Below are positions 1-11,129 of a stretch of DNA of 64,000 nt, one piece after another. This DNA comes from Onchidella celtica (lineage: Eukaryota > Mollusca > Gastropoda > Systellommatophora > Onchidiidae): NCBI GenBank assembly GCA_963931925.1, contig OZ007575.1, positions 41,440,112 through 41,504,111 of the forward strand. The letters run 5' to 3'. How positions within the stretch are numbered: position 1 is the stretch's first letter; each line of letters begins with the position of its first letter. The translations under genes were made by a program, and so were the position numbers. Under the pieces are notes generated by a model, which saw only the letters and a program-made list of their open reading frames with translations, was not told the origin of the DNA and searched no databases.

Positions 1-2215
1 GATTCTCTTTGGCTCCGTGCACGGCATGCGTCCATTTGTAATCTGGTTTCGCATTGTTTATGGCGAATATTAAAATAATAGTAGAGCCAATACCCAAAAG
101 ACGAACGCGCCCACAGACTCAAGATGCATAAATCGAACTTTTTTCCCCGTCAGGTTTTTATTTGTATTTTGACATCATAAAATATTTGAGACATGCCGGA
201 AATTTAATAGGAAAATATGGCCACCACCGAGCATGCGCACGAGCGGCGGTGACACAACAATAAAGGCCGGTGACACCAGTGGACGGTATGCAAATGAGAT
301 TTAATCTGTAGGGGAGGGGAAGTCCAACAATGGCACATGCGCAGTCATTTAGTACCCGACGCCGCAACGCATGTTACAGGAAAGCAATCCGCAAACAACC
401 ATCAGCAACAGTCACACCTAACCACAAACAGGAGCATCTATTCATGGACAATCGCCCGGGATTTCGGGCAACAATCCGGACCAATCGGCCAAACCCGACA
501 GCTCCGGACTAAAAATTGCCGGACAAACAATCAACTCTCTGAAAGTCGCACGCGACCATTGCAGGTTGAAGTAGAGCTGCCCGTCTGATGGACGCGCTAC
601 GGGGTCACGTGATGCGGCTGGAGGTCAGGCCGTGAGCGCATCCGCACGTGAGATTAGAGTGGACAGTTGTCAAGACACGTGCACATGGAAACGGGAGACA
701 ATGGCGGCCGAATGGATGAGGTTATCTCAAATTGCTATCTCACAATTGGTTACTGCTCCCTCTGTAACATCCAAACCTTCATTACAGTAATGCTTCTGTT
801 TGCGGGAAAACAGCAGATCCGGGGTCGGGAAGTATCAATGTCCCCAACAGAAATACGTTTTATTCATGCAACATAATATTGTGTGGACAAAAACGGCTAG
901 CCGACACGCGTGAAAGGCTCAGATGTGACAAAAAAAATGCATGGCTATTTAAAAAATAGCCGGACATTAAGTGAATGGCGTGCTTTGAAGTTCGTCCAGC
1001 CATTCTAATTCACGAGCGATCATGCCCCGATACAGTAGAAAGAAACGCTTCCTGGAAATCTTGTTGTTGGTGAGTTTTTGACAATCGAACGGACGCCGCA
1101 GAATTGTATATATGCCACTCTCATTTCCCGTTTCACATGTATAATAATTATATTGTAATTTTTATGTTAAACTCTAACCTTCCTGCACTCTACCTTGCAT
1201 TTCTTACCATCATTTATTTTTAGTATCCATCCTTACATAAACCAGTTGAAACAAGGTAAGATATACTAATAATTGTCAACTGATTAAATAAATGACATGT
1301 TTCTGATTCTGCACGCCAGTGAAAATTCATGAAAATAACATCAAATTTGCTCGAAGAACATTCAAATACTTAGTGAAAGAGCTGACGAAACTATGACTTT
1401 GTGCAATCAGAGTAATCTGCGGGCCAGTATTTACTACTGCAACTGACGTGGGCACATTAGATGACTCTCTGCCTTGCTCCTTCCCTTCAAGTTGACTTGG
1501 AATTTCTCTTCTCATAAAGCTTCAGAGCCAACAGCAGTACTGATATTTACGTCGTCTGTCAAGAATACGACATGTTTATTTACTTATTGGTGCTTTGTTT
1601 GTTTGTTTTTATCCCCAGTGGACCTCATTCTTCAAAAGCGACACATTTTCTAACGACAAAGCTGGCAACGCTCTTTTCCTATTGCGTCCAGTGTGAGTTG
1701 ACTGGGTACTACAAAAGACTATGGGGATGCATCTCACTCCGTGGTCTGTGATACTACAATGACAAGTCAAATCCCTTGGTACCAATTTCTTGATCACTCA
1801 AGTCCCGTTTTGTTCAGAACCCATAGGGGAAACTCCCGATACCGGTGCTGTATCCGGGAACTGTTTTTCTGAAGTGGAACTGACAGCGTGCAATACGCTG
1901 TAGTGGTGTGGTTATTAACAATTTATTCGTGTTAAATAAGGCGACTTGCACTATAGAACGCCGTGACTTGCGCTGAAATATGATTGCTGTCCCCTGAGAC
2001 AGTGGAGTGGTGGCCCTTGTTCTCGGAAAGTTTACAAAAAAAAAAAAAAAAGCAAAAACAAAAAACAAATTGAAAGTGGGTTGTGGTGAACAAAAAAAAA
2101 TGGGTGAGGGGCTTGATGCCCGAGGAATATCCCGATACCTATCCATTTATGTCCATGTACCTAGGCGTCATAATTTACACTTTAGTACTATTCTTTGGGT
2201 TAGCCATAAGCTCAA
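1..2215. other. Non-coding stretch left of the LINE
   Basis: Apart from the possible short exon at 1022 and a 19 bp palindrome (GGCTATTTAAAAAATAGCC near 946-964), I see nothing I can name. An A-run lies at 2036-2050. Confidence 0.6.
1022..1069 (+). CDS. Possible short first exon, unrecognised
   Basis: ATG opens a 16-codon frame (MPRYSRKKRFLEILLL) that ends directly at a GTGAGT donor-like sequence (1070-1075). The preceding kilobase is less AT-rich than its surroundings and contains an octamer ATGCAAAT (288) and CATGCGCA sites (229, 333). I do not recognise a protein. The basic then hydrophobic start could be anything, including the start of a transposase. A plausible acceptor and second exon were not identified, so this may well be chance. 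Confidence 0.12.
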
Positions 2216-2228
2216 CCGTCTGTTCTTA
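2216..2228. repeat. Target-site duplication, LINE left copy
   Basis: CCGTCTGTTCTTA at the 3' end of the minus-strand LINE. It is identical to 3311-3323. Confidence 0.9.
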
Positions 2229-3310
2229 TCATCATCATCATTGCCTTTCTCACCCTGGATCAGGGTATAGGCCACCAACAAACACCTTCCATCCCTCTCT
2301 ATCATGGGCCAGCCTCTTTACATTATTCCAAGTCTTTCCGCTTCGTTGCACATCATTTTCTCTGGCTCTTCTCCACGTTCCGCGCGGCCTTCCTCTTGAT
2401 CTCTTGCCCTGGGGATTCCAGTCCAATACCTTCTTCGTGATGCTGTTTCCTGGCCTCCTGAGAGTGTGGCCGATCCATCTCCATCGCCTCCTACCAATTT
2501 CCTCTCTGACTGGGTTCTGTCTTGTTCTTTTCCATACAATTTCATTGCTGACCTTGTCTGTCCATCTGATCTTAAGTAGCTTCCTCAAACATCTGTTGAT
2601 GAAAACTTGGATTCTCTTTATGCAGGCCTGGGACGCATTCCAAGTCTCACATCCGTACAACAGGACTGACTTCACGTTCGAGTTGAATATCCTCAGCTTT
2701 GTTTTTAGAGATATATCCCTGGCTCTCCAAATCTTGCTTAAGGATGCGAAAGCTGCCTGTGCCTTTCCAATTCGTGCTTTGACTTCTGCCTCTGTTCCTC
2801 CCTTATTGTCAATGATACTACCAAGATAGCAGAAGGACTCTACATCTTCCAGTGGTTGATCTCCTACTGTGACTTGTTCGCTTAGGGGTGCAACAATTTT
2901 TAGGACCTTCGACTTCGCGGGATGTATCCTCAATCCAATAGATTCTGAAATTTTGTTTAGAGCTGTAGTCTTTGCTTGCATCTGGTCGTGTGTGTGCGAC
3001 AATAGTGCCAAGTCATCTGCAAAATCTAGATCGTCCAGCTGTGTCCATGGGGTCCATTGTATGCCATTTCTTCCTCCACTGGTGGCCTCTTTCATAAGCC
3101 AATCAATCACCAGGATAAACAGAAATGGGGACAGCAAACAACCCTGCCTAACACCAGTCTTGATATCAAAGCTGTCAGTAAGCTCACCATCATGTACGAC
3201 TCTGCAACTTGTCCCCTCGTACATGCTCTTGATAAGATTCACCATCTTCTCTGGGATTCCATAATGTCTCAATATTCTCCACAGTGTTTCTCTATCGATG
3301 CTATCAAAGG
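2229..3310 (-). mobile_element. 5'-truncated LINE (RTE/BovB-like) with intact 3' part of reverse transcriptase ORF
   Basis: Minus-strand reading from 3308 to the stop at 2252-2250 gives about 352 uninterrupted residues of a non-LTR retrotransposon polymerase. It starts inside the first conserved RT region (FDSIDRETLW). It continues through GVRQGCLLSPFLF, the catalytic FADDLALL box, YLGSIIDNKGG, the YGCETW block and a C-terminal tail (RWRWIGHTLRR, GRPRGTW, DREGWKVFVGGL). That tail is typical of RTE/BovB-like elements. After the stop there is only a very short 3' UTR ending in ATGATGATGA. A 13 bp sequence, CCGTCTGTTCTTA, flanks the element on both sides, so this is a real insertion. Truncation occurred before insertion, and the endonuclease and first RT residues are absent. 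The lack of stops or frameshifts in 1 kb suggests a fairly recent copy. The clade assignment is less sure than the LINE call. Confidence 0.93.
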
Positions 3311-3323
3311 CCGTCTGTTCTTA
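3311..3323. repeat. Target-site duplication, LINE right copy
   Basis: CCGTCTGTTCTTA directly abuts the truncated 5' end of the LINE. It is identical over 13 bp to 2216-2228, and the flanking bases diverge immediately after. Confidence 0.9.
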
Positions 3324-4409
3324 CCATCCATACAATTTATGTCAACGTACACTCGACCCTCCTATTTTCAGCAGTAGTTCAAATCTGGACCCCAAAGACT
3401 GTGTGCTGCTCGTTATACTATTATTTGTGGGGGACAAGTTGCCACTATGTATTTATTCTCATAGCATGATTAATAATTTTTGGGTGGTTCAAATGAATGG
3501 AATTTATTATCTCCTATCTGCAAACTTCCTTTTATTGTTTATATATATCAATGCATTTGGGTATAATTTTCGACTCCGCGCCATGTGAGGTCTTCGCATA
3601 ACATAATTCTCGCATACAAGATAGACGGGTGTACTTAAATATTCGTATAGTTTGCCCCTTTTTCTCTGTTTATTTACAGCGACAGAATTTCTGTAGATAG
3701 TTCTTTCACACTACAACACTATACAAACAAAAAAATAAGCAGTTGTTCTGTACCTGACACTCAAAGATATTATGGCTTCCTGCATTCTTTACTGGCACCA
3801 CGTGACTGATTCAGAAATCGGAATGCACTTTACGACCTGCTTAAAGGGAGACAAGAACCACCCGGTAATACAAGGGAGCTAATAAGTAGGTTGAGATGGC
3901 TAGAGATACGTGTTTAACCCCCCTTCCAATTTTCCGCATGCTTAGCCACGCAACGAGCCAACATGATGATAGGCGTGGGGGCTGAAGGAACACGATAAAG
4001 ATGATGATAATGATGATGATAGGTTTCAGAAAACTACTGCTTTTGTCGCATTTGAGAGCCGGTGAGTGAATTGTCTAGGTGGTCTGTATAACCGCCCGCC
4101 CGGACCTGGCTTGGCCCTGCTGTTTTTGTGAAGGTCTTCAGACAAGGAGGGGGTCAAGGCAGATAATTGCTGGTGACCTGGAGGATGATAAGCCTGATCG
4201 CATAGATTTAAACACCCGCGATGATAGACGTGATGACAGGGTAGATACGACATCAAACAAAACTGCGACCCAAAGATGGATTGGGAGGGGGGGGGTTGGT
4301 ACACGTTCCAGGAAAGCTTTTGAGAGTATGGCGAGCTTCGTTCTTGTTTGTTTTGCCTCAGTTTTCTAAAAAAACTCGAAATCTTTTTATTATATGGAAG
4401 GGGTATAAC

Positions 4410-4585
4410 AAATGCACACACTGTTACTTGTTTAAATTAGGTTGTGGCACTTATCAAGCTGTTTCTCGGTTCCAGTTTATTCTAAATCCTTATATCATAA
4501 TACTAAGTCCGCAAACATTTAACATCGAATTTCTCTGTTGTGCAAAATGTGGAGTTGGAATAAACAAAAACTGAGGTCGCAATAT
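4410..4585 (+). repeat. Dispersed repeat shared with 58134-58303
   Basis: Shared landmarks, in order, are AAATGCACA, TTGTTTAAA, TTGTGGCACTTATCA, GCTGTTTC, TTTATTCTAA, GCAAACATT, GTTGTGC, GTGGAG and GCAATATG or its variant. Direct orientation; the family is unknown. Confidence 0.85.
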
Positions 4586-4949
4586 GCCTGAGGCGGTTGG
4601 GGGTTTACATATCATAGGTGTTTGTGCACCTATCTCTGTGCAAGTCTGTTTCTTCGTCTATTATGTCTTTGAAAACAGGGCAGTGTTCCAACAGCACGAA
4701 GGCTTCCTGCTTACGAGAAAGCAGCCACAATGCAAAGCTGAACTCGATTCCACTATTGAATGTACTTATCAACAATAACATTTTAATACTGAAAGAAATT
4801 TGTGGTTTCTGTTACCTTGTCATGTGTCACTATAAAAAAAGGGCTTTTCTCTTTCATGAGCTTTGCCAGGACAAGAAAAATGCTCAAAATTAAATTAGTA
4901 GAGGGTAAACCCTAGCGACCGTCAACAAAAGGAACTGGGAAATAAAAGT

Positions 4950-4979
4950 CAGTCTGTCTGTCTGTCTGTCTGTCTGTCT
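4950..4979 (+). repeat. GTCT microsatellite
   Basis: Seven GTCT units. Confidence 0.92.
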
Positions 4980-6239
4980 TTTAACTTAGTTTCTATCTTG
5001 GCCGTCTAGAAATCCGACTATGAGAGTGTAAGACTTAGCGTTTTAACCAAAATATGAAAACTATTTTATTTTTTCTTATTATTGTTCTTTGCGCGTAATC
5101 AAAGGGGGGAAATGGGAAAAGAACCGGAAAGTTGGGGAAATTGATGAAACAATTCTGGAGTAGGGATTTTTTTCCCCCCTCCACTACAGCCAGATTACAA
5201 ATACAGAGAGTCTTCACGAACAGCTGACATTACAAATAAATGACAGCCAAAGAAAGTGTCAAAATTCCGTCATAATTTTAGAAAAAAACATAGCTTGGCG
5301 TCATGCCTTTCAGCTTTTCAATGACAAAGCATTCCGCCATCACGTCGAAATACTGATGGCGTTCGGTGGAGGACTGTGTGTACATCACCCACCGAAGCTG
5401 AAGTCGAGGTGCATCGCGCGCGGGCCCTGAGTCACAGAGAGACGCCGCTGACAATTAAGTAGCCCCGAATACTAAACATATTTATACACAAGCACAAAAC
5501 ATACCCGAGTGCAAAAAGTGGCGTTTGAAAACCGGAGAACATTCTACGACCGCTTTGATTTAATCGCTCTTTTACGAGCAGCATTGTGACGAAGCAGATT
5601 AAGCCGTACCGTATGAAAAGCTGGGCCCAGACTCACTGACGACATTTCCACAATGGACTCGAAGTCTTGTAGTTCTCCTTCAACAGGAAAGCAGTGGAGG
5701 AAAACGAAAATAAAAGGGCAACAAAACATATTAAGATACATCCCCGAATAGTGGCGACTGCTCGCGAGTGTCGCTATTGATGAGCGGCTGAAGAGCAAGC
5801 AAAATAATTTACCTGAAAAGGAAAGTGGTGTGTGAAAGAGCAGCCCATGACAAGACCGGGGGAAAGTCCTCTAAAGAATGAAATTTAAAGCGAGTTTTTG
5901 TTGTAATCTAATTAAAAGTTGGGTTTTAACAAAAGCTACTTCTTCCCTGTCCACTTCACTGTCAAAGAATCCAAGAATGTAATAAATATTCACTAACGCA
6001 ATTGTTATGTTGAACTCTTCCTTTGGTTGATTCATATGATCTTGATTTGTTTCTTTTCTTCATACAGCGGAGAAAACATCGAAATAAGACATCATTCGTC
6101 ATCAAATGAGTACCCAGTATCAAAAAGATCCGAGTTCGATATATTATTTCAAAGACGCTTCCTTTAACTTTTGATAAACCCACAGAACAACTTAATTTTG
6201 ACTTTGCTGGCCCCGGTACCGCATCCATAGAGGTTTCCT

Positions 6240-6560
6240 TCGCGTTTGATCTCTGATCAGCGCGCACGCGCAGACACCGTTTCCGGTCCGCAGGAAGTCC
6301 CTTTGTGGCCTGAGGGCAGACCGGAAGTGGAAATTAGGCCAGCCTTCCCCTAGTACTATGTTAATTAATTATTTCATCTCCGACGTTGTACCTCGTCAGT
6401 TGCATAATTGTTCCCCCCTGTTTTGCTAAATTACCACAATTGAGGAAGCGCTCGCCGCACTGATCCCCTAATTTAACTCCTACAAATTGGGGGTCAGTGA
6501 TTTCTTTCAGGCCTTAATCTTCCTTGAGAACGGCTCCTCACAGTTATTTTCATAGCCGAA
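6240..6560. promoter_or_regulatory. Candidate regulatory block left of the third Pax6 exon
   Basis: A CpG-containing part (GCGCGCACGCGCAG at 6259, CCGGAAGTGG at 6321) is followed by homeodomain-type motifs: GTTAATTAATTATTTC (6360), AAATTACCACAATTGAGG (6427), CCCTAATTTAAC (6466) and GCCTTAATCTTCC (6511). It is repeat-free. It would lie in the intron after the exon at 11129-10907. Confidence 0.28.
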
Positions 6561-7549
6561 TCCTAGCTCGGAGGACATCCGAAATTACACAGAAGCAATT
6601 GAGAAAATGGGTGTCATGGCTTTGAATTGGAAATGCCAACTAGTTTTCTGAAGACCATGTAGAATGTCTTCACAACAACGGAGACTTGGATAAACATACA
6701 CGCAGTCCTAGTGAATGTTGTAAAGTGTCGCAAGTTACGGCATGTGGCATACTCATTGACCTTCATCCCTCATAGTAGTAGCTTATCCACCAATCAATGA
6801 GGGTGTTACCATTTGGGATCACCTGTAAAAACCCTCCCAATCTCCTCAGATAATTTCCCCATACACACTCAGGTCAAAACCCACCCTCCAAAAGCTCATT
6901 GTGGACGCGCTGCAAGCGATTGAGATCACAGCGATACACTTGAACACAGCAATGATTGCCTCTCCTTTGACTTCCACCCACAGTAATGTCACGCTTTTGT
7001 GTAGTTATGCCAAGTGATGTTACCTTCTCTAAACTGCCCTACGGAATAACACGTTGATCTTCCTTGATAGTATAGACACAAATACTCAGCTGAAGCCTAG
7101 GTTTAGATGTCTGATAACTCCCATTTAAGTCATGTACATGCAGGAATTGTCTTTCAGTAACTGTTGTAGCACACAGATCACAGTTTTCGGCGTCGTCATA
7201 AGATTTACTTTGAGATTGGAAGGAAATTCGGGAAAAATTGAAGTGAGGAAAATCTCAGCGATGGCCATTGTTTTTAAACAGGGAGTGAAATGTAGGGGGA
7301 AATACAGAAAGAAAAAGGCGCATCGCAAATCGACAGGACGACTTTGTGTGATTATAAACAAACAAATAGAATGAATAAATAATTAACAACAACCACAACA
7401 ACAAAAAATGGCGGCATGTCAAAGACAAAAACGATTGTGAAAATGGACACCCTAAGAAATAAAGAATCAGTAGAGAAAAATAAAGAACCAGCGACAACAA
7501 TTGTATCAGATGAGTTTTCCAATTAACGCCCCTCCCCCTCCATCTCTCA

Positions 7550-7627
7550 CGTTGCGCACGTTAAAGATACCTTGGCAGTTGGAAATCGTAAAGAGCAGGC
7601 CGAAAGGCCGCTGCCCGGGCAAAATTG
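7550..7627 (+). mobile_element. SINE family A fragment (3' body only)
   Basis: About 78 bp match the middle of the family: GCGCACGTTAAAGATACC, TTGGCAGTTGGAAATCG, GAGCAGGCCG and GCTGCCCGGGCAAAATT. Neither the tRNA head nor the 3' end is present, so this is an old or truncated copy. A C-run of about 18 follows at 7661-7678. Confidence 0.85.
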
Positions 7628-7740
7628 AAATTAATAGATTAAAAGTTATCCATATCATCTCCCCCCCCCCCCCCCCCCGCCAGAATTTATTATTCATTAT
7701 TAAATATATTTGTTATTAATAAATATTCAAATATTATTTG

Positions 7741-7852
7741 AGTTGTGTGTTGTGTGAACTGATGTGAGTTGTGTGTTGTGTGAACTGATGTGAGTTGTGA
7801 ACTGCTGTGAGTTGTGAACTGTTGTGAGTTGTGAACTGCGCCTAACAGGCTG
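7741..7852 (+). repeat. Minisatellite of 28 bp and 16 bp units
   Basis: Two 28 bp units (GTGTGTTGTGTGAACTGATG then TGAGTTGT) are followed by shorter units of about 16-17 bp (GTGAACTGCTGTGAGTT). Confidence 0.85.
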
Positions 7853-7870
7853 CGTTACAATTTGCTCTGA

Positions 7871-8044
7871 GATAGAGAGAGAGAGAGTGAGCGAGACAGG
7901 GAGAGAGAAAGAAGCAGTGCAGTGTGTTGAGCGCTCGCAGGCAGCTCCATTCTGCTCTGTGGTTGACATGTTGTTTCTGTAAAGCGCATAGAGCATTTTA
8001 AATGGATATGCGCTATATAAATGCTATACATTATTATTATTATA
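7871..8044 (+). mobile_element. Short SINE-like element (family B) with GA-rich 5' side
   Basis: GA-rich sequence is followed by GTAAAGCGCATAGAGCATTT and GCGCTATATAAATGC, with an ATTATTATTATTATA tail. The same order occurs at 16343-16552 and 45638-45808. The GCGCTATATAAATG end with an ATT tail is common in invertebrate SINE tails; I do not assign a named family. Confidence 0.75.
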
Positions 8045-8049
8045 AAAGT

Positions 8050-8082
8050 ACACACACACACACACACACACATACACACAGT
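8050..8082 (+). repeat. CA microsatellite
   Basis: About 15 CA units with one TA interruption, just after the SINE-like element at 7871-8044. Confidence 0.9.
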
Positions 8083-8874
8083 CCACAAACCTCAGAAAAA
8101 GAGAAAAGAAGAAATTAGGCGTACAAATAACCCACAAATACATGCAAAGAAACAGTGCTGTAAAAGGAATAAAGATTAAGTACTGGGCGACTGAGAAATT
8201 TAACAGTGAAATAAGACCAGGGAAGTTGAGAAGGGAATATGCATGGAAAATTGCAGGAGTAAGTTTGACAGTTTTATCAAATCTAGCAATGACAGCTCTG
8301 TAGCTTTCTTATACCATTTCAATCTGTCCTAAATTCGCCTGCCCGTCTAACTGCCTCTAATAGAATCACAAGGAAATCTAACCAATAATTTTAGTGAATA
8401 TTCGGTGATGTTTTGCCCCTTCTAATTACCTCCCTTTTTTTTCTTTTCTAATTATACGCTGTGTGTCAATTTTTGTGTTTGTCCAACTTGCTTTCCTGTC
8501 TCCAAAAGTACTAAATTGGTACAAGTAAACGCGTGTACTATCTTCCTTCCTTCACATGTCAAGACCCACGGGTTCTCTAGAAGTTTGTACTGCCCTTAGC
8601 GGCCTGTCCCTTACGCTCTGTCGCACCGAAGACATCATATCTAGCACGCGAGCACGCACTCTCACGGGCGTCCAGGCATACCGGAAGTCCCCAGGAACTG
8701 CCGAGGGGTTAATGCACCTGACCTTGAACTTAGGGCACACACAGTAGTTTGTACTTTTCTTGCCTTTTTCTATATTCTTTCTAACGGAAGAGCTGCGGAC
8801 GTTTGTTGAGTTTTTTAGAATTGAGTTTGGGGAAAGCACATCGATACGAACGGTCATAATTATTGTAATAGGAA

Positions 8875-8970
8875 GACGCCAGATGACAGACAGAATTTAA
8901 CAGACCGATAGGACAGAAGATGACCCTACCAGGCGAGCCCACAAAGCACCCGAGCGGACGTTCACAATGT
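8875..8970 (+). repeat. Dispersed repeat family D, copy 1
   Basis: ACAGACAGAATTTAACAGAC and CGATAGGACAG are followed by CTACCAGGCGAGCCCAC. The sequence is related to 20176-20256 and to the reverse complement of 12786-12882. Confidence 0.7.
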
Positions 8971-9710
8971 TGTCTTTGATTTGCACTGTTTGAACTGTAT
9001 TTCTACTGTATTTCTAGTGGATGTGCTTTGTTTTTGTCTTATTCCGTGCGTTGACATGGTACGGGTACGTAAGTTTATGTTATCCCCGTGCTCCTGATAT
9101 TTGAAACTTCTTCTTCTTCTTTCTTCTTTCCTTCACCAAATCTAAATCTGCAGATTTGTTCTTTTAAGAAAATCTACCGTTTTCTGCAGTTCTGGCAGAG
9201 CACCATAGAGTTTGATATTCATATTTGAATTGCACGGCATTACAGATATGAAAATGCTTATCTAGCGAAGTTTTGAACGAAAGAAAAGTGCCTCCTCCGG
9301 TTCATTTTATGAAATGAAAGAAATGGAATTTCAATCAGTGAGCATGGTCATTTTTGTTTTTAATTTTGTCTCAGTTTCCGGTAAGAAAGCTGAAGAACCC
9401 AAGATTTATACAACTTTCCCGTACATGCAGCTTTTAGTAGGACGTATTTGTATTTTTCAATGCTGGTCCATCTTGAGGGAAGCAGAAAGTTCACATCTTG
9501 CTCTTTGCGCGTTTAATACAAAAACACAGCCCTTTTTATCGCCTCATCGCCGATACGGGGCAAATGTGAAGGATCTAATTTTACAGTGAAGGGAAAATGG
9601 CTGTTTTATTTGAATTGTTTTCTTTATCATTACTGTGTTCTGGTTTGAAATATTTTACTCCCATTCATCGATAGAATTAGAACAAACAAACCAAAAATAA
9701 AAATTCTACC

Positions 9711-9725
9711 CAGGAATTCATAAAA
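9711..9725. repeat. Target-site duplication, SINE left copy
   Basis: CAGGAATTCATAAAA is identical to 10068-10082 and bounds the SINE copy between them. Confidence 0.92.
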
Positions 9726-10067
9726 GGGGTCATGGTGCCGAACCCCGGTCGGTGCAGGCATGTTGGATTTTTTTTGGGGGGGGGGGGGGGAATTCTGTCC
9801 CTGATCCTATGGTAGGTAGGATAGAGCATCTAGTCTCCTCAGACAAGGACGCAAAACTCGGAGGGCCCCTGTGCAGGTTAAAGATACCTTGGCAGTTGAA
9901 AATCGAGAAGAGCAGACCGAACAAGGCCGCTGCCCAGGTAAAATTCTCAACAACTAATTCCTACCATACAAACACGCAGAAACAAGAACAAGGAAAATGA
10001 AAGCATGAAAAGTGTGATGTAAATGCCTAGGGCAGCGAAACCTCCTACAAAAAAAAAGGCCTAAACA
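9726..10067 (+). mobile_element. tRNA-headed SINE copy (family A) with perfect target-site duplication
   Basis: The copy shares its body with the copies at 18965-19331 and 57063-57451. The sequence GGTCGGTGCAGGCATGTTGG opens the body. A G-run, TCCTATGGTAGG, TTAAAGATACCTTGGCAG and AACAAGGCCGCTGCCC follow, and the 3' part ends in CCTAAACACA. CAGGAATTCATAAAA is repeated exactly on both sides (9711-9725 and 10068-10082), which fixes the element ends. The head is reduced: after GGGG most of the tRNA-like part, including the A box, is missing compared with the right-edge copy. Confidence 0.92.
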
Positions 10068-10082
10068 CAGGAATTCATAAAA
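10068..10082. repeat. Target-site duplication, SINE right copy
   Basis: CAGGAATTCATAAAA is identical over 15 bp to 9711-9725. Confidence 0.92.
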
Positions 10083-10340
10083 TACTTGGCAAAAAAAAAA
10101 GCTATCTGTGTCCATCAAGAGCAGCTGTGTAATACACGTGCGGTTTCGTTATAAATCTAGAGCCAGCCAGCCAGCCCATAAGGATGAACGATCTCACATG
10201 CGGTGAGAATTTTGACAAAATCCAGTGGCGATCTAATATTATTCATCGATCATCTCCATTTAAAAACAGCACAACAAAAACACCTCCATCAAATATAACA
10301 ACATCAACAGCACATTCTTGAAAGAAGAAGTCCATTACAT

Positions 10341-10400
10341 AAGCGCCTAGAGCAAACTCGTTTGGAATAGGCGCTATATAAATGATCTTCATCATTATTC
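10341..10400 (+). mobile_element. SINE-like family B fragment
   Basis: AAGCGCCTAGAGCA is followed by AGGCGCTATATAAATG and a short TCATCATTATTC tail. Only the 3' end is recognisable, and no GA tract precedes it. Confidence 0.7.
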
Positions 10401-10906
10401 TCTAAAAAAAATTCCAATTTCACTATTCTTTTGGGAAGAAATACAGAAGAACACAAAGACTTATTTCATTATAAACCCACCCATAATTATTATTGATATT
10501 ACAATGAGCCTATTGTTGTTTGCAACCTGAGAACAAACAAAAACCATGCGTAGTGAATAACACAATATGGGAAACAACATTAAAAAAGGTGATATACTCA
10601 AGCTGAGGGAGTCAATAGCCAATGAGAGTTGGCATAATTATATATAAATAAAAACCCATGGAAATGGGGAAAGGGGGTGCTGGCCTGTGAGGGGAGGAAA
10701 TGGGGGGGTTAAAAAAGAAACATAAGAAAAATATGTTTAATGAAAATTTAAAAAAAAGAAAGGAAATTGAAAGGAGCCGAGAGTTGGAATAAAGAATAAC
10801 TCACAAAAATAAAGGAGATAATAAACAACAAAAAACAACAACAACAAATAAACTAGGAGAGACAGAAAGAGTCATTAGTTATGATTAATTTCTCGTGCAT
10901 ACTTAC

Positions 10907-11129
10907 TTTTCTTTTCCTGCATAAGATGGTGGGAGGCGGCCTGTGAAGGTGAATATGCGGAGGGGTGGGGCAAACCTCCCATGGCAGACACGGTGGGCGT
11001 GTACCACGGGTTGGGGCGTGGCCAACCCTGCCCATTAAGCAGTCCTAGTTTGTCATACATTGACCCTTGGCCCATCACCTTCTGGTTCTCACTGGCCAGG
11101 TTCCGCAGCACCCGATTGATGGAGGAAAC
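10907..11129 (-). CDS. Pax6: Pax6 exon: end of paired domain and start of linker
   Basis: The exon encodes 74 residues plus one base. It begins [17 protein letters not shown], the last helix of the RED subdomain. The motif [20 protein letters not shown] follows, and then a Ser/Pro/His-rich linker ending HHLMQEKK. On the minus strand the acceptor is ATTGACAG (AG at 11131-11130), phase 0. The donor is GTAAGTAT at 10906-10899, leaving a phase 1 end. The [11 protein letters not shown] and WPRPNPWY block is the lophotrochozoan Pax6 linker, which supports both the Pax6 call and a molluscan host. At 223 bp the exon is longer than the corresponding vertebrate exon (166 bp from memory), because the linker extends further. 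The homeobox should follow on the minus strand (leftwards) but is not in the window. An open frame continues past the donor into the intron for 19 residues ([10 protein letters not shown] and so on), but the donor is too good to ignore. Confidence 0.97.

Larger units (their letters stand above)
3324..10906. other. Pax6: Presumed Pax6 intron sequence after the third visible exon
   Basis: No homeobox-coding sequence (for example the complement of a QVWFSNRR block) is present here or further left. Between the repeats and SINEs listed, 4990-6240, 6640-7500 and 8100-8870 hold only unassigned AT-rich sequence; 5340-5460 is slightly CpG-rich. Confidence 0.7.

Noticed and set aside
2083-2829. Plus-strand open frame of 248 codons
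   Set aside because: It is the antisense shadow of the LINE reverse transcriptase and has no domain of its own.
1-10906. Homeobox exon of Pax6
   Set aside because: Searched on the minus strand for the WFSNRRAKW and KRKLQRNRTSF regions and found nothing matching.
10853-11035. Second minus-strand frame over the third Pax6 exon
   Set aside because: Shadow in another frame; the Pax6 frame is unambiguous.
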